Shown here: positions 1 through 8,840 of the stretch, piece by piece
How the letters are laid out: each line of letters opens with the position of its first letter
Position numbering within the stretch: the stretch's first letter is position 1
DNA from: Streptomyces sp. NRRL F-5122
GTDB taxonomy: Bacteria; Actinomycetota; Actinomycetes; Streptomycetales; Streptomycetaceae
DNA length: 64,000 nt
Direction of reading: 5' to 3'
NCBI RefSeq assembly: GCF_001507435.1
Contig: NZ_LMWH01000048.1
Span: 124,001-188,000 of the forward strand
Program-made: the position numbers and the translations under genes
The notes under the pieces: model-generated
Told to the model about the DNA's origin: nothing
The model's input: the letters and a program-made list of their open reading frames with translations, nothing else
Databases searched by the model: none

Positions 1-120
1 CCGCAGGAACTCTGCCGTCCGCCGCGGCAGGTCCGCGACGAACGCCCGCCCCGCGGCCCCGTTGAATCTCTCCTGTGCGGCGGCCAGCTCGCCAGGCACG
101 TCGATCACGTTCCCGACCAT
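1..120 (-). CDS. Aminoglycoside/streptomycin-type phosphotransferase, N-terminal fragment (partial)
   Basis: The complement reads from an ATG at 120 for 40 codons and runs off the left edge. The fragment has an N-terminal pattern (ERFNG.AGRAFVADLP...AEFL) that I associate with streptomycin 6-kinase-like phosphotransferases, where a short helix precedes the first strand of the kinase fold. No catalytic residue lies in the visible part, so the family call rests on this one resemblance. The gene is divergent from the rhomboid-like gene with about 10 bp between start codons, so both would share a very compact promoter region. Confidence 0.5.
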   Translation of the reverse strand, partial: MVGNVIDVPGELAAAQERFNGAAGRAFVADLPRRTAEFLR

Positions 121-130
121 ACTTGCGTTT

Positions 131-796
131 GTGAGCGGGGTCATACGGGCCAGGCGACGGCTCGGGGCGGCGGCGGCATACGTCCGCAGCGCCCCGGGCA
201 CCTATCTGTGGCTGCTCGTCCTGTTCGTCACCACCGTCGCCCTGCACCACATGCCGCCGCGGTTCGAGGAGGACTTCCTGCGGCAGCGGTCCACCAACCT
301 AGACGAGCTGTCGTCCAACCCCGTGCGTGTGTTCATCACCAGCGCCATGTGGATAGACGGTGGCCGCTGGCTGCCGTACGCCGTGCTCTACACGGTCTTC
401 CACGCACCCGCGGAGCGCTGGCTGGGCACCGCGCGCTGGCTGGCCGTGTGCGTCGCCGCGCATGTGCTGGCCACGCTGGCCGGTGAGGGCGCCCTGCTGG
501 AGGCGATACGGGACGGGACCGCTCCGAGGTCGGCGGCCGGCACTTTGGACATAGGTGTGAGTTACGCGCTGGCCGGAGTGGTGGCCGTGCTCGTCTACCG
601 GATCACGGCGCCCTGGCGCTACGCCTATCTGGCGGTGGTCCTGTGTGTGTACACGGTCCCTCTCATGGCCGCGCCCACCTTCACCGATTTCGGGCATTTC
701 GTGGCACTGTTGATCGGGTTCGCGTGCTATCCGCTGACCCTGGGCCGCGAAAAACCATGGAATCCGAAGGAGACACCGGCCTCCCTCAGAAGCTAA
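131..796 (+). CDS. Rhomboid-like integral membrane protein
   Basis: About 221 residues from the GTG at 131. A TTG at 62 is in frame but would lie inside the divergent gene. Hydrophobic segments occur near residues 22-40 (LWLLVLFVTTVAL), 82-97, 115-140, 150-165 and 180-205, giving about five or six membrane helices. The layout, with a large extracytoplasmic loop after the first helix and a short C-terminal tail, resembles the actinobacterial rhomboid-like family. I do not see the GxSG serine motif or a clear catalytic His, so peptidase activity should not be assumed. Function unknown; it ends 10 bp before the next gene and may be cotranscribed with it. Confidence 0.6.
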   Translation: MSGVIRARRRLGAAAAYVRSAPGTYLWLLVLFVTTVALHHMPPRFEEDFLRQRSTNLDELSSNPVRVFITSAMWIDGGRWLPYAVLYTVFHAPAERWLGTARWLAVCVAAHVLATLAGEGALLEAIRDGTAPRSAAGTLDIGVSYALAGVVAVLVYRITAPWRYAYLAVVLCVYTVPLMAAPTFTDFGHFVALLIGFACYPLTLGREKPWNPKETPASLRS

Positions 797-806
797 CGTC
801 CGGCCC

Positions 807-2213
807 ATGAGCAGCGCAGTCAGCGGCGCCGTCAACGGCGGTGTCTCCTTCTGGTACGCCGACGACGGCCTCCCCGCGCAGCGCGAACCCCTCTCCGGGG
901 ACCGGTCCGCAGACGTCGTGATCGTCGGCGGCGGCTACACCGGACTGTGGACCGCGTACTACCTGAAGAAGGCCGCGCCCTTCCTGCGCATCACCGTGCT
1001 GGAGCAGAAGTTCTGCGGGTACGGCGCCTCCGGACGCAACGGGGGCTGGCTCTACAACGGTGTGGCGGGCCGCGACCGGTACGCGAAGCTGCACGGCCGT
1101 GAGGCCGCCGTCCGGCTGCAGAAGGCGATGAACAACACCGTCGCCGAGGTGGTACGGGTCACCCGGGAGGAGGGCATCGAGGCGGACGTGCACGTCGGCG
1201 GTGTCCTGGAGGTGGCGTACACGCCCGCGCAACTGGCCCGGCTCAGGGCGTTCCACGAGCACGAATTGTCGTTCGGCGAGCAGGACCGCGAGCTGTACGG
1301 CGCCGTGGAGACCGCCGAGCGGATCCGGGTCGCGGACGCGGTCGGCTCCACCTGGACCCCGCACGGGGCGCGGCTGCACCCGGTCAAGCTCGTCAAGGGG
1401 CTGGCGGCGGCCGTCGAGGCGCTCGGGGTGACGATCCACGAGCGGACGCCGGTGACGGAGATCCGCCCGAAGCACGCGGTGACGCCCTACGGCACGGTCC
1501 GGGCGCCCTACGTCCTGCGGTGCACCGAGGGCTTCACGGCGTCGCTGAAGGGCCAGCGGCGCACCTGGCTGCCCATGAACTCGTCCATGATCGCGACCGA
1601 GCCGCTGACCGACGAGCAGTGGGCCCGGATCGGCTGGGAGGGACGCGAGACGCTGGGCGACATGGCGCACGCCTACATGTACGCGCAGCGCACCGCCGAC
1701 GGACGGATCGCGCTCGGCGGCCGCGGGGTCCCCTACCGATTCGGTTCCCGCACGGACAACGACGGCCGTACGCAGCCCGCCACCATCGAGGCGTTGTACG
1801 ACATCCTGGTGCGCTTCTTCCCGTCGCTGACCGGGGTGAAGGTGGCCCACGCCTGGTCGGGTGTGCTGGGGGTGCCCCGCGACTGGTGCGCCACGGTCAC
1901 CCTGGACCGGTCGACGGGCCTCGGCTGGGCGGGCGGATACGTCGGCTCGGGGGTGGCCACCTCGAACCTCGCCGCCCGCACACTCCGCGATCTGGTGCGG
2001 CAGGACTCGGGTCAGGCCGGGCCGACGGACCTGACCGCGCTGCCGTGGGTGAACCACCGGGTGCGCAAGTGGGAGCCGGAGCCGCTGCGCTGGCTCGGAG
2101 TGCACGGCATGTACGCCACATACCGCACGGCGGACCGTCGCGAACTGACCACGCACTCCGCCGGGTCCTCACGGCTCGCGCAACTGGCCGACCGCGTCGC
2201 GGGACGCCACTGA
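807..2213 (+). CDS. FAD-dependent oxidoreductase, DAO (glycine/D-amino-acid oxidase) family
   Basis: 468 residues. The N-terminus carries a Rossmann FAD motif, VVIVGGGYTGLWTAYYL (GGGYTG at residues 41-46), an acidic residue at the end of the second strand (E66 in VLEQ) and the GASGRNGGW signature at 73-81 typical of DadA/PuuB-like amine oxidases. The C-terminal part (GLGWAGGYVGSGVATSNLA) closes the FAD site. Such cytosolic flavoenzymes oxidise amines or N-methyl amino acids; the substrate cannot be read from sequence. It starts 10 bp after the membrane protein and is followed by a GNAT gene on the same strand. Confidence 0.85.
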   Translation: MSSAVSGAVNGGVSFWYADDGLPAQREPLSGDRSADVVIVGGGYTGLWTAYYLKKAAPFLRITVLEQKFCGYGASGRNGGWLYNGVAGRDRYAKLHGREAAVRLQKAMNNTVAEVVRVTREEGIEADVHVGGVLEVAYTPAQLARLRAFHEHELSFGEQDRELYGAVETAERIRVADAVGSTWTPHGARLHPVKLVKGLAAAVEALGVTIHERTPVTEIRPKHAVTPYGTVRAPYVLRCTEGFTASLKGQRRTWLPMNSSMIATEPLTDEQWARIGWEGRETLGDMAHAYMYAQRTADGRIALGGRGVPYRFGSRTDNDGRTQPATIEALYDILVRFFPSLTGVKVAHAWSGVLGVPRDWCATVTLDRSTGLGWAGGYVGSGVATSNLAARTLRDLVRQDSGQAGPTDLTALPWVNHRVRKWEPEPLRWLGVHGMYATYRTADRRELTTHSAGSSRLAQLADRVAGRH

Positions 2214-2316
2214 GGCCGGCGCCGTCCGTACCGGCCGGACGTGATCGACCGCTCTGACCAGCGGTGGAGAACGCCGGCAGGAGGTGTCGGGCCCGCGGCG
2301 CCTGTGTGACACTGCG

Positions 2317-2796
2317 ATGGTGATCCGTACCGCGATACCCGCCGACGTGCCCGTCATCCACACGCTCATCCGAGAACTGGCCGAGTACGAGAAGGAGCCC
2401 GACCAGGCGCGGGCGACACAGAACCAGCTCCACGAGGCGCTGTTCGGCGAGCGGCCCGCGGCGTTCGCGCACATCGCCGAGACGGAGGACGGCGAGGCCG
2501 TCGGCTTCGCGCTGTGGTTCCTGAACTTCTCCACCTGGCGCGGTGTGCACGGCATCTACCTGGAGGACCTCTATGTCCGTCCCGGGGCCCGCGGCAGCGG
2601 GTACGGCAAGGCGCTGCTGACGGAGCTGGCCCGGATCTGCGTGGACCGGGGCTACGAGCGGCTGGAGTGGTCGGTCCTCAACTGGAACCGGCCGTCCATC
2701 GACTTCTACGAGGCCCTGGGCGCCCGCCCGCAGGACGAGTGGACGGTCTACCGGCTGACAGACGAGGCCCTCACGAAGCTGGGGCGGCGGGCGTAG
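2317..2796 (+). CDS. GNAT N-acetyltransferase, diamine acetyltransferase-like
   Basis: 159 residues from ATG 2317 (MVIRTAIPADV); an in-frame GTG at 2284 would add 11 residues that look non-coding. The acetyl-CoA loop is in YVRPGARGSGYGKALL, and the region ELAEYEKEPD plus NWNRPSIDFYEALGA matches spermidine/diamine acetyltransferases. Likely acetylates a small amine or polyamine in the cytosol. Its position after an amine-oxidase-like flavoenzyme is consistent with amine metabolism, but that link is inferred from context only. Confidence 0.8.
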   Translation: MVIRTAIPADVPVIHTLIRELAEYEKEPDQARATQNQLHEALFGERPAAFAHIAETEDGEAVGFALWFLNFSTWRGVHGIYLEDLYVRPGARGSGYGKALLTELARICVDRGYERLEWSVLNWNRPSIDFYEALGARPQDEWTVYRLTDEALTKLGRRA

Positions 2797-2862
2797 TCGG
2801 GAAGTGGTTCGGGGACGCCCCCGGACCACGGCCGTGGCTTCGGATGTCCGGGGCGTCGTACC

Positions 2863-3537
2863 TCAGTCCTCCGGGGCCACCCGCACACCGATCTCGGCGG
2901 CCAGCACGACGGCCAGGTCCAGGAGTTGGGTGTGGCTGATCACCGCACCGGACAGACGGCCCACCCCGCGGGCGATGTCCAACTCGGCGGCGCGGCGCAG
3001 ATCCACGTCCACCAGCGTCGCCGCCGTGAGGTCGGCACCCTTCAGGACGCAGTCCACGAACTCGACCCGCTCGAGTCGGGCACCCCCGAAGTCCGGCTCG
3101 ACCAGGACGCAGCCCTGGAAGACGACGTCCTTGAGCCGCGCCTTGCGCAGGTTCGGATAGTCGATCTTGCCACCGCGCACCAGCACCCGCTCCAGGACCG
3201 CGCCGTGCAGCTGCACACCGCCCAGCCGGGCGTCCACCAGCTCCACATCGCGCAGGCTCGCCTCGGCCAGATCGGTGCCCACGCCCCGTATGCCGGTGAG
3301 GACGGAGTCCAGCACGCGCGCGTGGTGCAGCCGGGTCTCGTCCAGGGCACAGCCCGTCAGCGAGCAGTCCATGAAACGGGCGCCCGCGCCGTCCTGCCCG
3401 GCGAAGTCCGCTTCATGGAACTCCAGCCCGTCGTAGTCCCCGTCCGGCTCCAACTCGCCGATCGAGGCGGCCACCAGCTCGGGCAGCCGCACCTCGGGGC
3501 GCCGCGCCGCCTTCACCACCCGATTGCTCCGCGTCAT
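2863..3537 (-). CDS. Pentapeptide-repeat protein
   Basis: 224 residues from ATG 3537 (MTRSNRVVKAARRPEV), preceded by a G-rich stretch AGGGGG. From about residue 45 to 200 it is built of five-residue repeats of the A(D/N/S)LXX kind (ADFAG, ARFMD, CSLTG, CALDE, TRLHH ... ADLTA, ATLVD, VDLRR), which fold into a right-handed quadrilateral beta-helix. Some relatives protect DNA gyrase, but most have unknown roles and nothing here points to gyrase. It lies convergent to the GNAT gene and divergent from the oxidoreductase at 3705. Confidence 0.85.
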   Translation of the reverse strand: MTRSNRVVKAARRPEVRLPELVAASIGELEPDGDYDGLEFHEADFAGQDGAGARFMDCSLTGCALDETRLHHARVLDSVLTGIRGVGTDLAEASLRDVELVDARLGGVQLHGAVLERVLVRGGKIDYPNLRKARLKDVVFQGCVLVEPDFGGARLERVEFVDCVLKGADLTAATLVDVDLRRAAELDIARGVGRLSGAVISHTQLLDLAVVLAAEIGVRVAPED

Positions 3538-3704
3538 GCCCCCTATGGTGCATGCCGCCGGTGACAATCCCCCTGACCTGCGTCTTCTCCAGCGATGTCA
3601 CATTCGGGGTGCCTTCCGGCGTCGTATGGGCGACGCGACTCGCGACGTGGCTCTGCGCACCGTGCTTCGAGCCAGGGCCTGCGCCAGGAGGGAGAACCCC
3701 ACCC

Positions 3705-4865
3705 ATGCACCGCATCACCGTCGTCGGCGGCGGATTCGCCGGGCTCACCGCCGCGATCACCGCCGCCGAGGCCGGGGCCAAGGTCACCGTGTACGAGGCC
3801 CACCACACCCTCGGCGGGCGCGCGCGGACCGACGAGGGCCCCTACCGGACCAACGAAGGGCCGCACGCCCTCTACAGCGGCGGCCCGCACTGGACCTGGC
3901 TCGGGCAGCGGGACCTCATCGGCCCGCTCGCTCCTCTCCCGCCCCTGGAAGCGGCCCGTCTGCGCCTGCACCACAAGGGCGTGCTGCGCCGCACCCCGCC
4001 CTTCGCGATGCTCAAGCTGTTGCGCCGGACCTCCGTACGGGCGCCCGTGGACGTCGACTTCCTCACCTGGGCGAGCGAGGAGGCGGGTGAGGAGGCCGCG
4101 CGTGCCGCGGCCCACTACTCAGGGATCGCCGTCTTCCATCACGACCCCGGTTCGCTGTCCGCCGCCTTCGTCCAGGAGCGTCTGCGCCGGACCACCAGGC
4201 TGCCGACCGAGGCGCACCAGCCGAAGGGCGGCTGGGCGAGCGTCATCGACCGGATGGCGGCGCGCGCCTGGAATCTCGGCGTGCGCATGGAGACCCTGTC
4301 CCGCGTCGACACGCTGCCCACCGGCACCCCCGTGATCGTCGCCACCTCCCTGGACGCGGCCCGTCGCCTCCTCGGGGACGACTCGCTGGTCTGGGACGGT
4401 GGCCGGACCGCCCTGATCGACCTGGCACTGCGCACCCGCCGGGGCGACGCCTGGGCCGTGTCCGACCTGGACGCGCCCGGCTGGATCGAGCGCTTCACCG
4501 CGAAGGACCGCTCGCTGGCGCCCGCGGGGGAGCAGCTGATCCAGGGCCAGATCCCGATCGCGCCCGACGAGTCCCGGGCCGACGGCGTGGCACGTGCCGA
4601 GCGCCTGCTCGACCTCGCCTACGAAGGCTGGCGCGAACGGGTCGTGTGGCGGCGGGAGGCGGTGGCCCGGGGACGTACGGGCGCCGTGGACCTGCCGGGC
4701 ACCAGCTGGCGCGACCGGCCCGCCGTCGACCGCGGCGGCGGTGTCTACCTCGCGGGCGACCAGGTCGCGGCACCCGGTGTGCTGTCGGAGGTCTCCTTCA
4801 ACAGCGCCCTCGCCGCAGTGTCCCTGGCCGTCGGCCGACGCGGCCTTGACCTCAAGCGCGCTTGA
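3705..4865 (+). CDS. FAD/NAD(P)-binding oxidoreductase, amine-oxidase/phytoene-desaturase-like
   Basis: 386 residues from ATG 3705, with an AGGAGGG Shine-Dalgarno at about 3687. The dinucleotide motif is VVGGGFAGLTAA (G8-G13), followed by E31 for ribose binding and the GGRART motif at 37-42, then a C-terminal flavin motif VYLAGDQVAAPGVLSEVS. This is the architecture of protoporphyrinogen-oxidase/CrtI-like flavoproteins. No carotenoid genes are nearby, so the substrate is unknown. Upstream codons back to 3552 look non-coding. Confidence 0.8.
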   Translation: MHRITVVGGGFAGLTAAITAAEAGAKVTVYEAHHTLGGRARTDEGPYRTNEGPHALYSGGPHWTWLGQRDLIGPLAPLPPLEAARLRLHHKGVLRRTPPFAMLKLLRRTSVRAPVDVDFLTWASEEAGEEAARAAAHYSGIAVFHHDPGSLSAAFVQERLRRTTRLPTEAHQPKGGWASVIDRMAARAWNLGVRMETLSRVDTLPTGTPVIVATSLDAARRLLGDDSLVWDGGRTALIDLALRTRRGDAWAVSDLDAPGWIERFTAKDRSLAPAGEQLIQGQIPIAPDESRADGVARAERLLDLAYEGWRERVVWRREAVARGRTGAVDLPGTSWRDRPAVDRGGGVYLAGDQVAAPGVLSEVSFNSALAAVSLAVGRRGLDLKRA

Positions 4866-4910
4866 GGCCGAAGGGTGGGTCCTCCGACAGCGACGACGAG
4901 GAGCCCGCCC

Positions 4911-5885
4911 ATGCACGCCATCCGTCTGCACACCTTCGGCCCGGCGGAGAACCTGACCTACGAGCGGGTCGAGGACCCCGAGGCCGGTCCGGGGCAGGTC
5001 CGTGTCGCGGTGGGCGCGGCCGGTGTGCACCTGCTGGACACGGCGCTGAGAGAGGGCGCGACGGGTCCGGCGCCCGGTCCGATCTCCCTTCCCACCATCC
5101 CGGGCCGCGAGGTCGCGGGCACCGTCGTGTCGCTCGGCGAGGGGGTCGACGCCCGCTGGCTCGGCCGACGGGTGGTCGCGCACCTCGGGTTCGCGCCGGG
5201 CGGCTACGCCGAGCTCGCCGTCATGGACGTCGAGCGCCTGCACGAGACCCCGCCGAACCTCGACCACGCGCAGGCGGTCGCCATGATCGGCACGGGGCGT
5301 ACGACGATGGGGATCGTGCAGTTCGCCGACCTCGGACCCGGTTCCGTGGTCCTCGTCCCGGCGGCCGCGGGCGGTATCGGCACCCTCCTCGTGCAGCACG
5401 CCCGGCACGCGGGTGCCACCGTGATCGGGCTCGCCGGAGGGGCGGAGAAGGTGGCGCTGGTACGCGAGAACGGTGCGCACCTCGCGGTCGACTACAGGGA
5501 CCCCGAGTGGGCCGCGCGCCTGGACGGTCACCGGGGCGCGGTCACGGTCGTCCTCGACGGTGTGGGCGGCACGGTCGCGCGCACGGCGGTGGACCTGCTC
5601 GCTCCCGGCGGCAGGCACATCGTCTTCGGCTGGTCCGCCGAGGGCATCAGGGGCGGAAGCCCGTACCTCGTGGAGGGCGTCTCCGAGCAGGTGCTCGGCC
5701 CCGTGATGCTGCGGAGGGCGGGTGGCCCCGACCCGTTGCGCACCCTGGAACAGCGTGCTCTCGCGGAGGCCGCGGCCGGGCGCCTGGTGCCGGTGGTCCA
5801 GCGGTTCCCGCTCGCGGCGGCGGCCGCGGCCCATCGGGCCCTGGAGACGCGGGCAACGGTGGGGAAGGTCGTGCTGGAGCCGTGA
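4911..5885 (+). CDS. Zinc-independent quinone oxidoreductase (QOR), MDR superfamily
   Basis: 324 residues from ATG 4911, preceded by GAGGAG. The N-terminal GroES-like domain (MHAIRLHTFGPAENLTYERVEDP) is followed by a nucleotide-binding domain with AAAGGIGTLLVQHAR near residue 150. The zinc-ligand cysteines of alcohol dehydrogenases are missing, as expected for NADPH:quinone reductases. It probably reduces quinones or activated alkenes in the cytosol. It starts 45 bp after the preceding oxidoreductase and could form an operon with it. Confidence 0.85.
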   Translation: MHAIRLHTFGPAENLTYERVEDPEAGPGQVRVAVGAAGVHLLDTALREGATGPAPGPISLPTIPGREVAGTVVSLGEGVDARWLGRRVVAHLGFAPGGYAELAVMDVERLHETPPNLDHAQAVAMIGTGRTTMGIVQFADLGPGSVVLVPAAAGGIGTLLVQHARHAGATVIGLAGGAEKVALVRENGAHLAVDYRDPEWAARLDGHRGAVTVVLDGVGGTVARTAVDLLAPGGRHIVFGWSAEGIRGGSPYLVEGVSEQVLGPVMLRRAGGPDPLRTLEQRALAEAAAGRLVPVVQRFPLAAAAAAHRALETRATVGKVVLEP

Positions 5886-5959
5886 GGCCGCGGGCCGCCG
5901 CCGGGGGGCCCGGACATCGATCGCCCGCCTGTGGACGGCGGCCCTTCTCGCCGGTGGCC

Positions 5960-6010
5960 TTGACGCTCAGATATCCGTAAGTCCAGACTTACCGTTCGTG
6001 GGTACTTACC
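5960..6010 (+). promoter_or_regulatory. arsR promoter with overlapping palindromic operator
   Basis: A -35-like TTGACG (5960-5965) and a -10-like CAGACT (5984-5989) are 18 bp apart. A perfect inverted repeat GTAAGTC-CA-GACTTAC (5977-5992) covers the -10, and another ACTTAC half-site sits at 6004-6009. The start codon is 8 nt after the -10, so the transcript may be leaderless. The placement fits autorepression by the ArsR-type protein encoded immediately downstream (inference). Confidence 0.6.
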
Positions 6011-6321
6011 AAGCCGGCGATGCCCTGGGTGCCCTGGGGGACCCCACCCGGCGCGCCATCGTCGAGCGCCTGGCCGACAGGCCGCGCGCGGTCGGTGAAC
6101 TCGCCGACGAGCTCCCGGTCAGCCGACCGGCGGTGTCCCAGCACCTGAAGGTGCTGAAGAGCGCCGGGCTCGTGAGCGAGCGAGCGGACGGCACTCGCCG
6201 GATCTACCGGCTCAACCCGGCCGGCGTGGCCGCGCTGCGCGATCAACTGGAGACGTTCTGGAACCGGGCGCTGGCCGGCTACCAGGACGTCGTCGAAGAA
6301 CCGGAAGAGGAAAGCTCATGA
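5998..6321 (+). CDS. ArsR-family winged-helix transcriptional repressor
   Basis: 107 residues from GTG 5998. The winged-helix DNA-binding domain covers most of the protein: ALGDPTRRAIVERLADRPRAVGELADELPVSRPAVSQHLKVLKSAGLV, with recognition helix SRPAVSQHLKVL. No cysteine metal-binding motif is present, so it belongs to the non-metal group that is commonly paired with SRPBCC proteins. Its stop overlaps the next start (ATGA), implying translational coupling. The upstream palindrome GTAAGTC/GACTTAC is the likely operator. Confidence 0.85.
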   Translation: MGTYQAGDALGALGDPTRRAIVERLADRPRAVGELADELPVSRPAVSQHLKVLKSAGLVSERADGTRRIYRLNPAGVAALRDQLETFWNRALAGYQDVVEEPEEESS

Positions 6322-6800
6322 CCCAGGAAGCCACCACGGTGGTCCGTCGGCGGATCGTCGTCGAGGCGCCGCTCGAGCGGGCGTTCACCGCGTTCACGGA
6401 GCGGTTCGGCGACTTCAAGCCGCCGGAGCACAACCTGCTCGCGGTGGAGATCGCCGAGACCGTGTTCGAGCCGAAGGCCGGCGGCCACATCTACGACCGC
6501 GGCGTGGACGGCAGCGAGTGCCGATGGGCGCGTGTCCTCGCCTACGAGCCGCCGGACCGGGTGGTGTTCAGCTGGGACATCGACCCGCAGTGGCAGATCG
6601 AGACCGAGCCGGAGAACACCAGCGAGGTCGAGGTCCGGTTCGTCGCCGAGACCACGCAGCGCACCAGGGTGGAGCTGGAGCACCGCAACATCGACCGGCA
6701 CGGCCCCGGCTGGCGGGCCGTCGCCGACGGTGTCGGCAACGACGCCGGATGGCCGCTGTATCTGGCCCGCTTCGCCGCCCTGTTCGCATCCGGCGGCTGA
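6318..6800 (+). CDS. SRPBCC (AHSA1/START-like) domain protein
   Basis: 160 residues, ATG overlapping the arsR stop by 4 bp. The segment from RRRIVVEAPLERAFTAFTERFGDF to the C-terminal helix GNDAGWPLYLARFAALF is a standard AHSA1-type helix-grip fold: a hydrophobic-ligand cavity. ArsR-SRPBCC pairs are common in actinobacteria, where the regulator controls the partner. Ligand and reaction are unknown. Confidence 0.8.
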   Translation: MTQEATTVVRRRIVVEAPLERAFTAFTERFGDFKPPEHNLLAVEIAETVFEPKAGGHIYDRGVDGSECRWARVLAYEPPDRVVFSWDIDPQWQIETEPENTSEVEVRFVAETTQRTRVELEHRNIDRHGPGWRAVADGVGNDAGWPLYLARFAALFASGG

Positions 6801-6847
6801 GAGCCGTCCGTGGGACGGGGAGGCGGTGGCCGCGCCGGAGGGCGCGG

Positions 6848-7360
6848 TCACCGCCGCTTCCGGGGCACCCTGGGGAAGCGGGCCTGAAGAGTCCAGATCG
6901 CCGGGTTCTCGCCGAGGTCCTCGTGCAGGTCCGTGAGGTCGGCGATCAGATCCTGCAGGAAGTCACGGGACTCGTGGCGCAGTTCGGCGTGGGAGAAGGA
7001 CAGCGGCGGCTCGGACGGCGGCAGCCACTCCGCCTCGATGTCCACCCAGCCGAAGCGTCGTTCGAAGAGCATGCGGTCGGTGGACTCGGTGAAGTCCAGT
7101 TCCGCGTGCAGCGGCCGGGCGGAGCGGCTGCCGAGGGGATCGCGGTCGAGTTGCTCGACGATGTCGCACAGCGCCCACGCGAAGTCGAGCACCGGCACCC
7201 ATCCCCAGGCTGTGGAAAGCTCGCGGTCCGCCTCGGTGTCGGCGAGGTAGACGTCCCCGCAGAACAGGTCGTGTCGCAGCGCGTGGACGTCCGCACGGCG
7301 GTAGTCGGTCTGCGGCGGGTCGGGGAAGCGGTTGGAGAGGGCGTAGCCGATGTCGAGCAC
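6848..7360 (-). CDS. Conserved hypothetical protein (unrecognised)
   Basis: About 170 residues if started at GTG 7360 (VLDIGYALSNRFPDPPQTDYRRADV). Longer in-frame starts up to 7468 exist but would overlap the divergent peptidase gene. It is acidic and tryptophan-rich with segments GWVPVLDFAWALCDIVEQLD and FERRFGWVDIEAEWLPPSEPPLSFSHAEL; no signal peptide, membrane helix or known catalytic motif. I do not recognise the family. It is probably a soluble cytosolic protein; function unknown. Confidence 0.6.
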   Translation of the reverse strand: MLDIGYALSNRFPDPPQTDYRRADVHALRHDLFCGDVYLADTEADRELSTAWGWVPVLDFAWALCDIVEQLDRDPLGSRSARPLHAELDFTESTDRMLFERRFGWVDIEAEWLPPSEPPLSFSHAELRHESRDFLQDLIADLTDLHEDLGENPAIWTLQARFPRVPRKRR

Positions 7361-7425
7361 GGGGGCGATGGTGTCACGCCGCTGCGGGCCCCACCTCCGC
7401 GGCCTGCCCTCATAGGATCGTGGGT

Positions 7426-8826
7426 GTGTCCAGATATGTACGCATTGTCCCAGTCGTCCTCGTGGCACTCGTCCTCGGTGCGTGCGGCGGCGCCGTACAC
7501 GGAACCCCCGGCGGATCCGGCCTGCGCGACCCCTATTTCCCGGGGATGGGCAACGGCGGCTACGACGTCGGCCACTACGGCCTGACCCTCGCCTACGACC
7601 CGGCCGACCGTCGTCTCACCGGCACGGCGGTTGTCACGGCACGCGCGACCAAGGACCTCTCCGCGTTCGACCTGGACCTGAGGGGGCTGGAGGTGGCCGC
7701 CGTCGCCGTCGACGGGCGCGCCGCCCGCTGGAGCCGGTCCGGCCAGGAATTGACCGTGCGGCCTTCCGGTGGGCTCGACAGGGGTGAGACGTTCAGCACG
7801 ACGGTGCGCTACTCGGGCACTCCCGGGACCATCACCGATCCGGACGGCTCGAAGGAGGGCTGGCTGCGGACCGTCGACGGGGCACTGGCGCTCGGCGAAC
7901 CGACGGGCTCGATGACCTGGTTCCCCGGCGACCACCATCCGTCCGACAAGGCGTCCTACGACATCCGGATCACGATCCCCCAGGGCCTTGAGGCCGTCTC
8001 CAACGGTGAGTTGAGGAGCCGGACGACGAAGGGCGGCCGTACCACCTACACCTGGCGCACCGTGCAGCCGATGGCGAGTTATCTCGCCGTGCTCGCGATC
8101 GGCCGGTACGAGATCACCCGCTCCACGCTGAAGAACGGCCTGCCTGTGTATGTCGCCGTGGACCCGGCAGAGGCGCGGACGAGCCAGGAGGTGCTGGCGA
8201 AGCTCCCGGAGATCATGGAGTGGGCGGAACGCGTCTTCGGCCCCTACCCCTTCTCCTCCGTCGGCGCGGTGGTCGACCGGCCGCACGACGCCGGCTACGC
8301 ACTGGAGACCCAGACGCGCCCCGTCTTCCCCGGGGCCCCGGACACCGAGATCCTCGTCCATGAACTCGCCCACCAGTGGTACGGCGACTCCGTGACGCCG
8401 AAGAGCTGGCGGGACATGTGGCTCAACGAGGGTTTCGCCACTTACGCGGAGTGGCTGTGGCAGGAGGGCCATGGCGGCAGCACGGCCCAGCAGACCTTCG
8501 ACGCGCTCTACCGGGGCGACTACTACGAGGACCCGGCTGACGACGCGGCGATCTGGGGGTTCGCGCCCGCCAGGCCGTCCGGCGCCGCGGAGATCTCCGA
8601 GAGCCCCGTCTACGAACGCGGCGCCATGGTCCTGCAAAAGATCAGGCAGGCCGTCGGTGACGACGCCTTCTACGGCATCGTCCGCGGCTGGGCGGCGACC
8701 CATCGTCACGGGAACGCGGACACCGCCGACTTCACCGCCTACGTCGAGAAAACGGCACCGGGCCACGACTTCCGCGCGATCTGGCGGGACTGGCTCTACG
8801 GGCAGGGGAGGCCGGAACACCCCTGA
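7426..8826 (+). CDS. M1-family zinc metallopeptidase, lipoprotein
   Basis: 466 residues from GTG 7426 (a GTG at 7420 is also in frame). A lipobox VLGAC anchors the protein to the outer face of the membrane. The gluzincin motif HELAHQW lies at 8359-8379 and a second zinc ligand Glu follows in WLNEGFATYAEW, with 18 residues between the second His and this Glu, as in M1 aminopeptidases. The N-terminal beta-saddle domain (YDVGHYGLTLAYDPADRRLTGTA) is present; the large C-terminal domain of PepN is absent. A TAGGAT hexamer ends 7 nt before the GTG, suggesting a leaderless mRNA. Confidence 0.9.
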   Translation: MSRYVRIVPVVLVALVLGACGGAVHGTPGGSGLRDPYFPGMGNGGYDVGHYGLTLAYDPADRRLTGTAVVTARATKDLSAFDLDLRGLEVAAVAVDGRAARWSRSGQELTVRPSGGLDRGETFSTTVRYSGTPGTITDPDGSKEGWLRTVDGALALGEPTGSMTWFPGDHHPSDKASYDIRITIPQGLEAVSNGELRSRTTKGGRTTYTWRTVQPMASYLAVLAIGRYEITRSTLKNGLPVYVAVDPAEARTSQEVLAKLPEIMEWAERVFGPYPFSSVGAVVDRPHDAGYALETQTRPVFPGAPDTEILVHELAHQWYGDSVTPKSWRDMWLNEGFATYAEWLWQEGHGGSTAQQTFDALYRGDYYEDPADDAAIWGFAPARPSGAAEISESPVYERGAMVLQKIRQAVGDDAFYGIVRGWAATHRHGNADTADFTAYVEKTAPGHDFRAIWRDWLYGQGRPEHP

Positions 8827-8840
8827 CGCAACGGGAGCCG

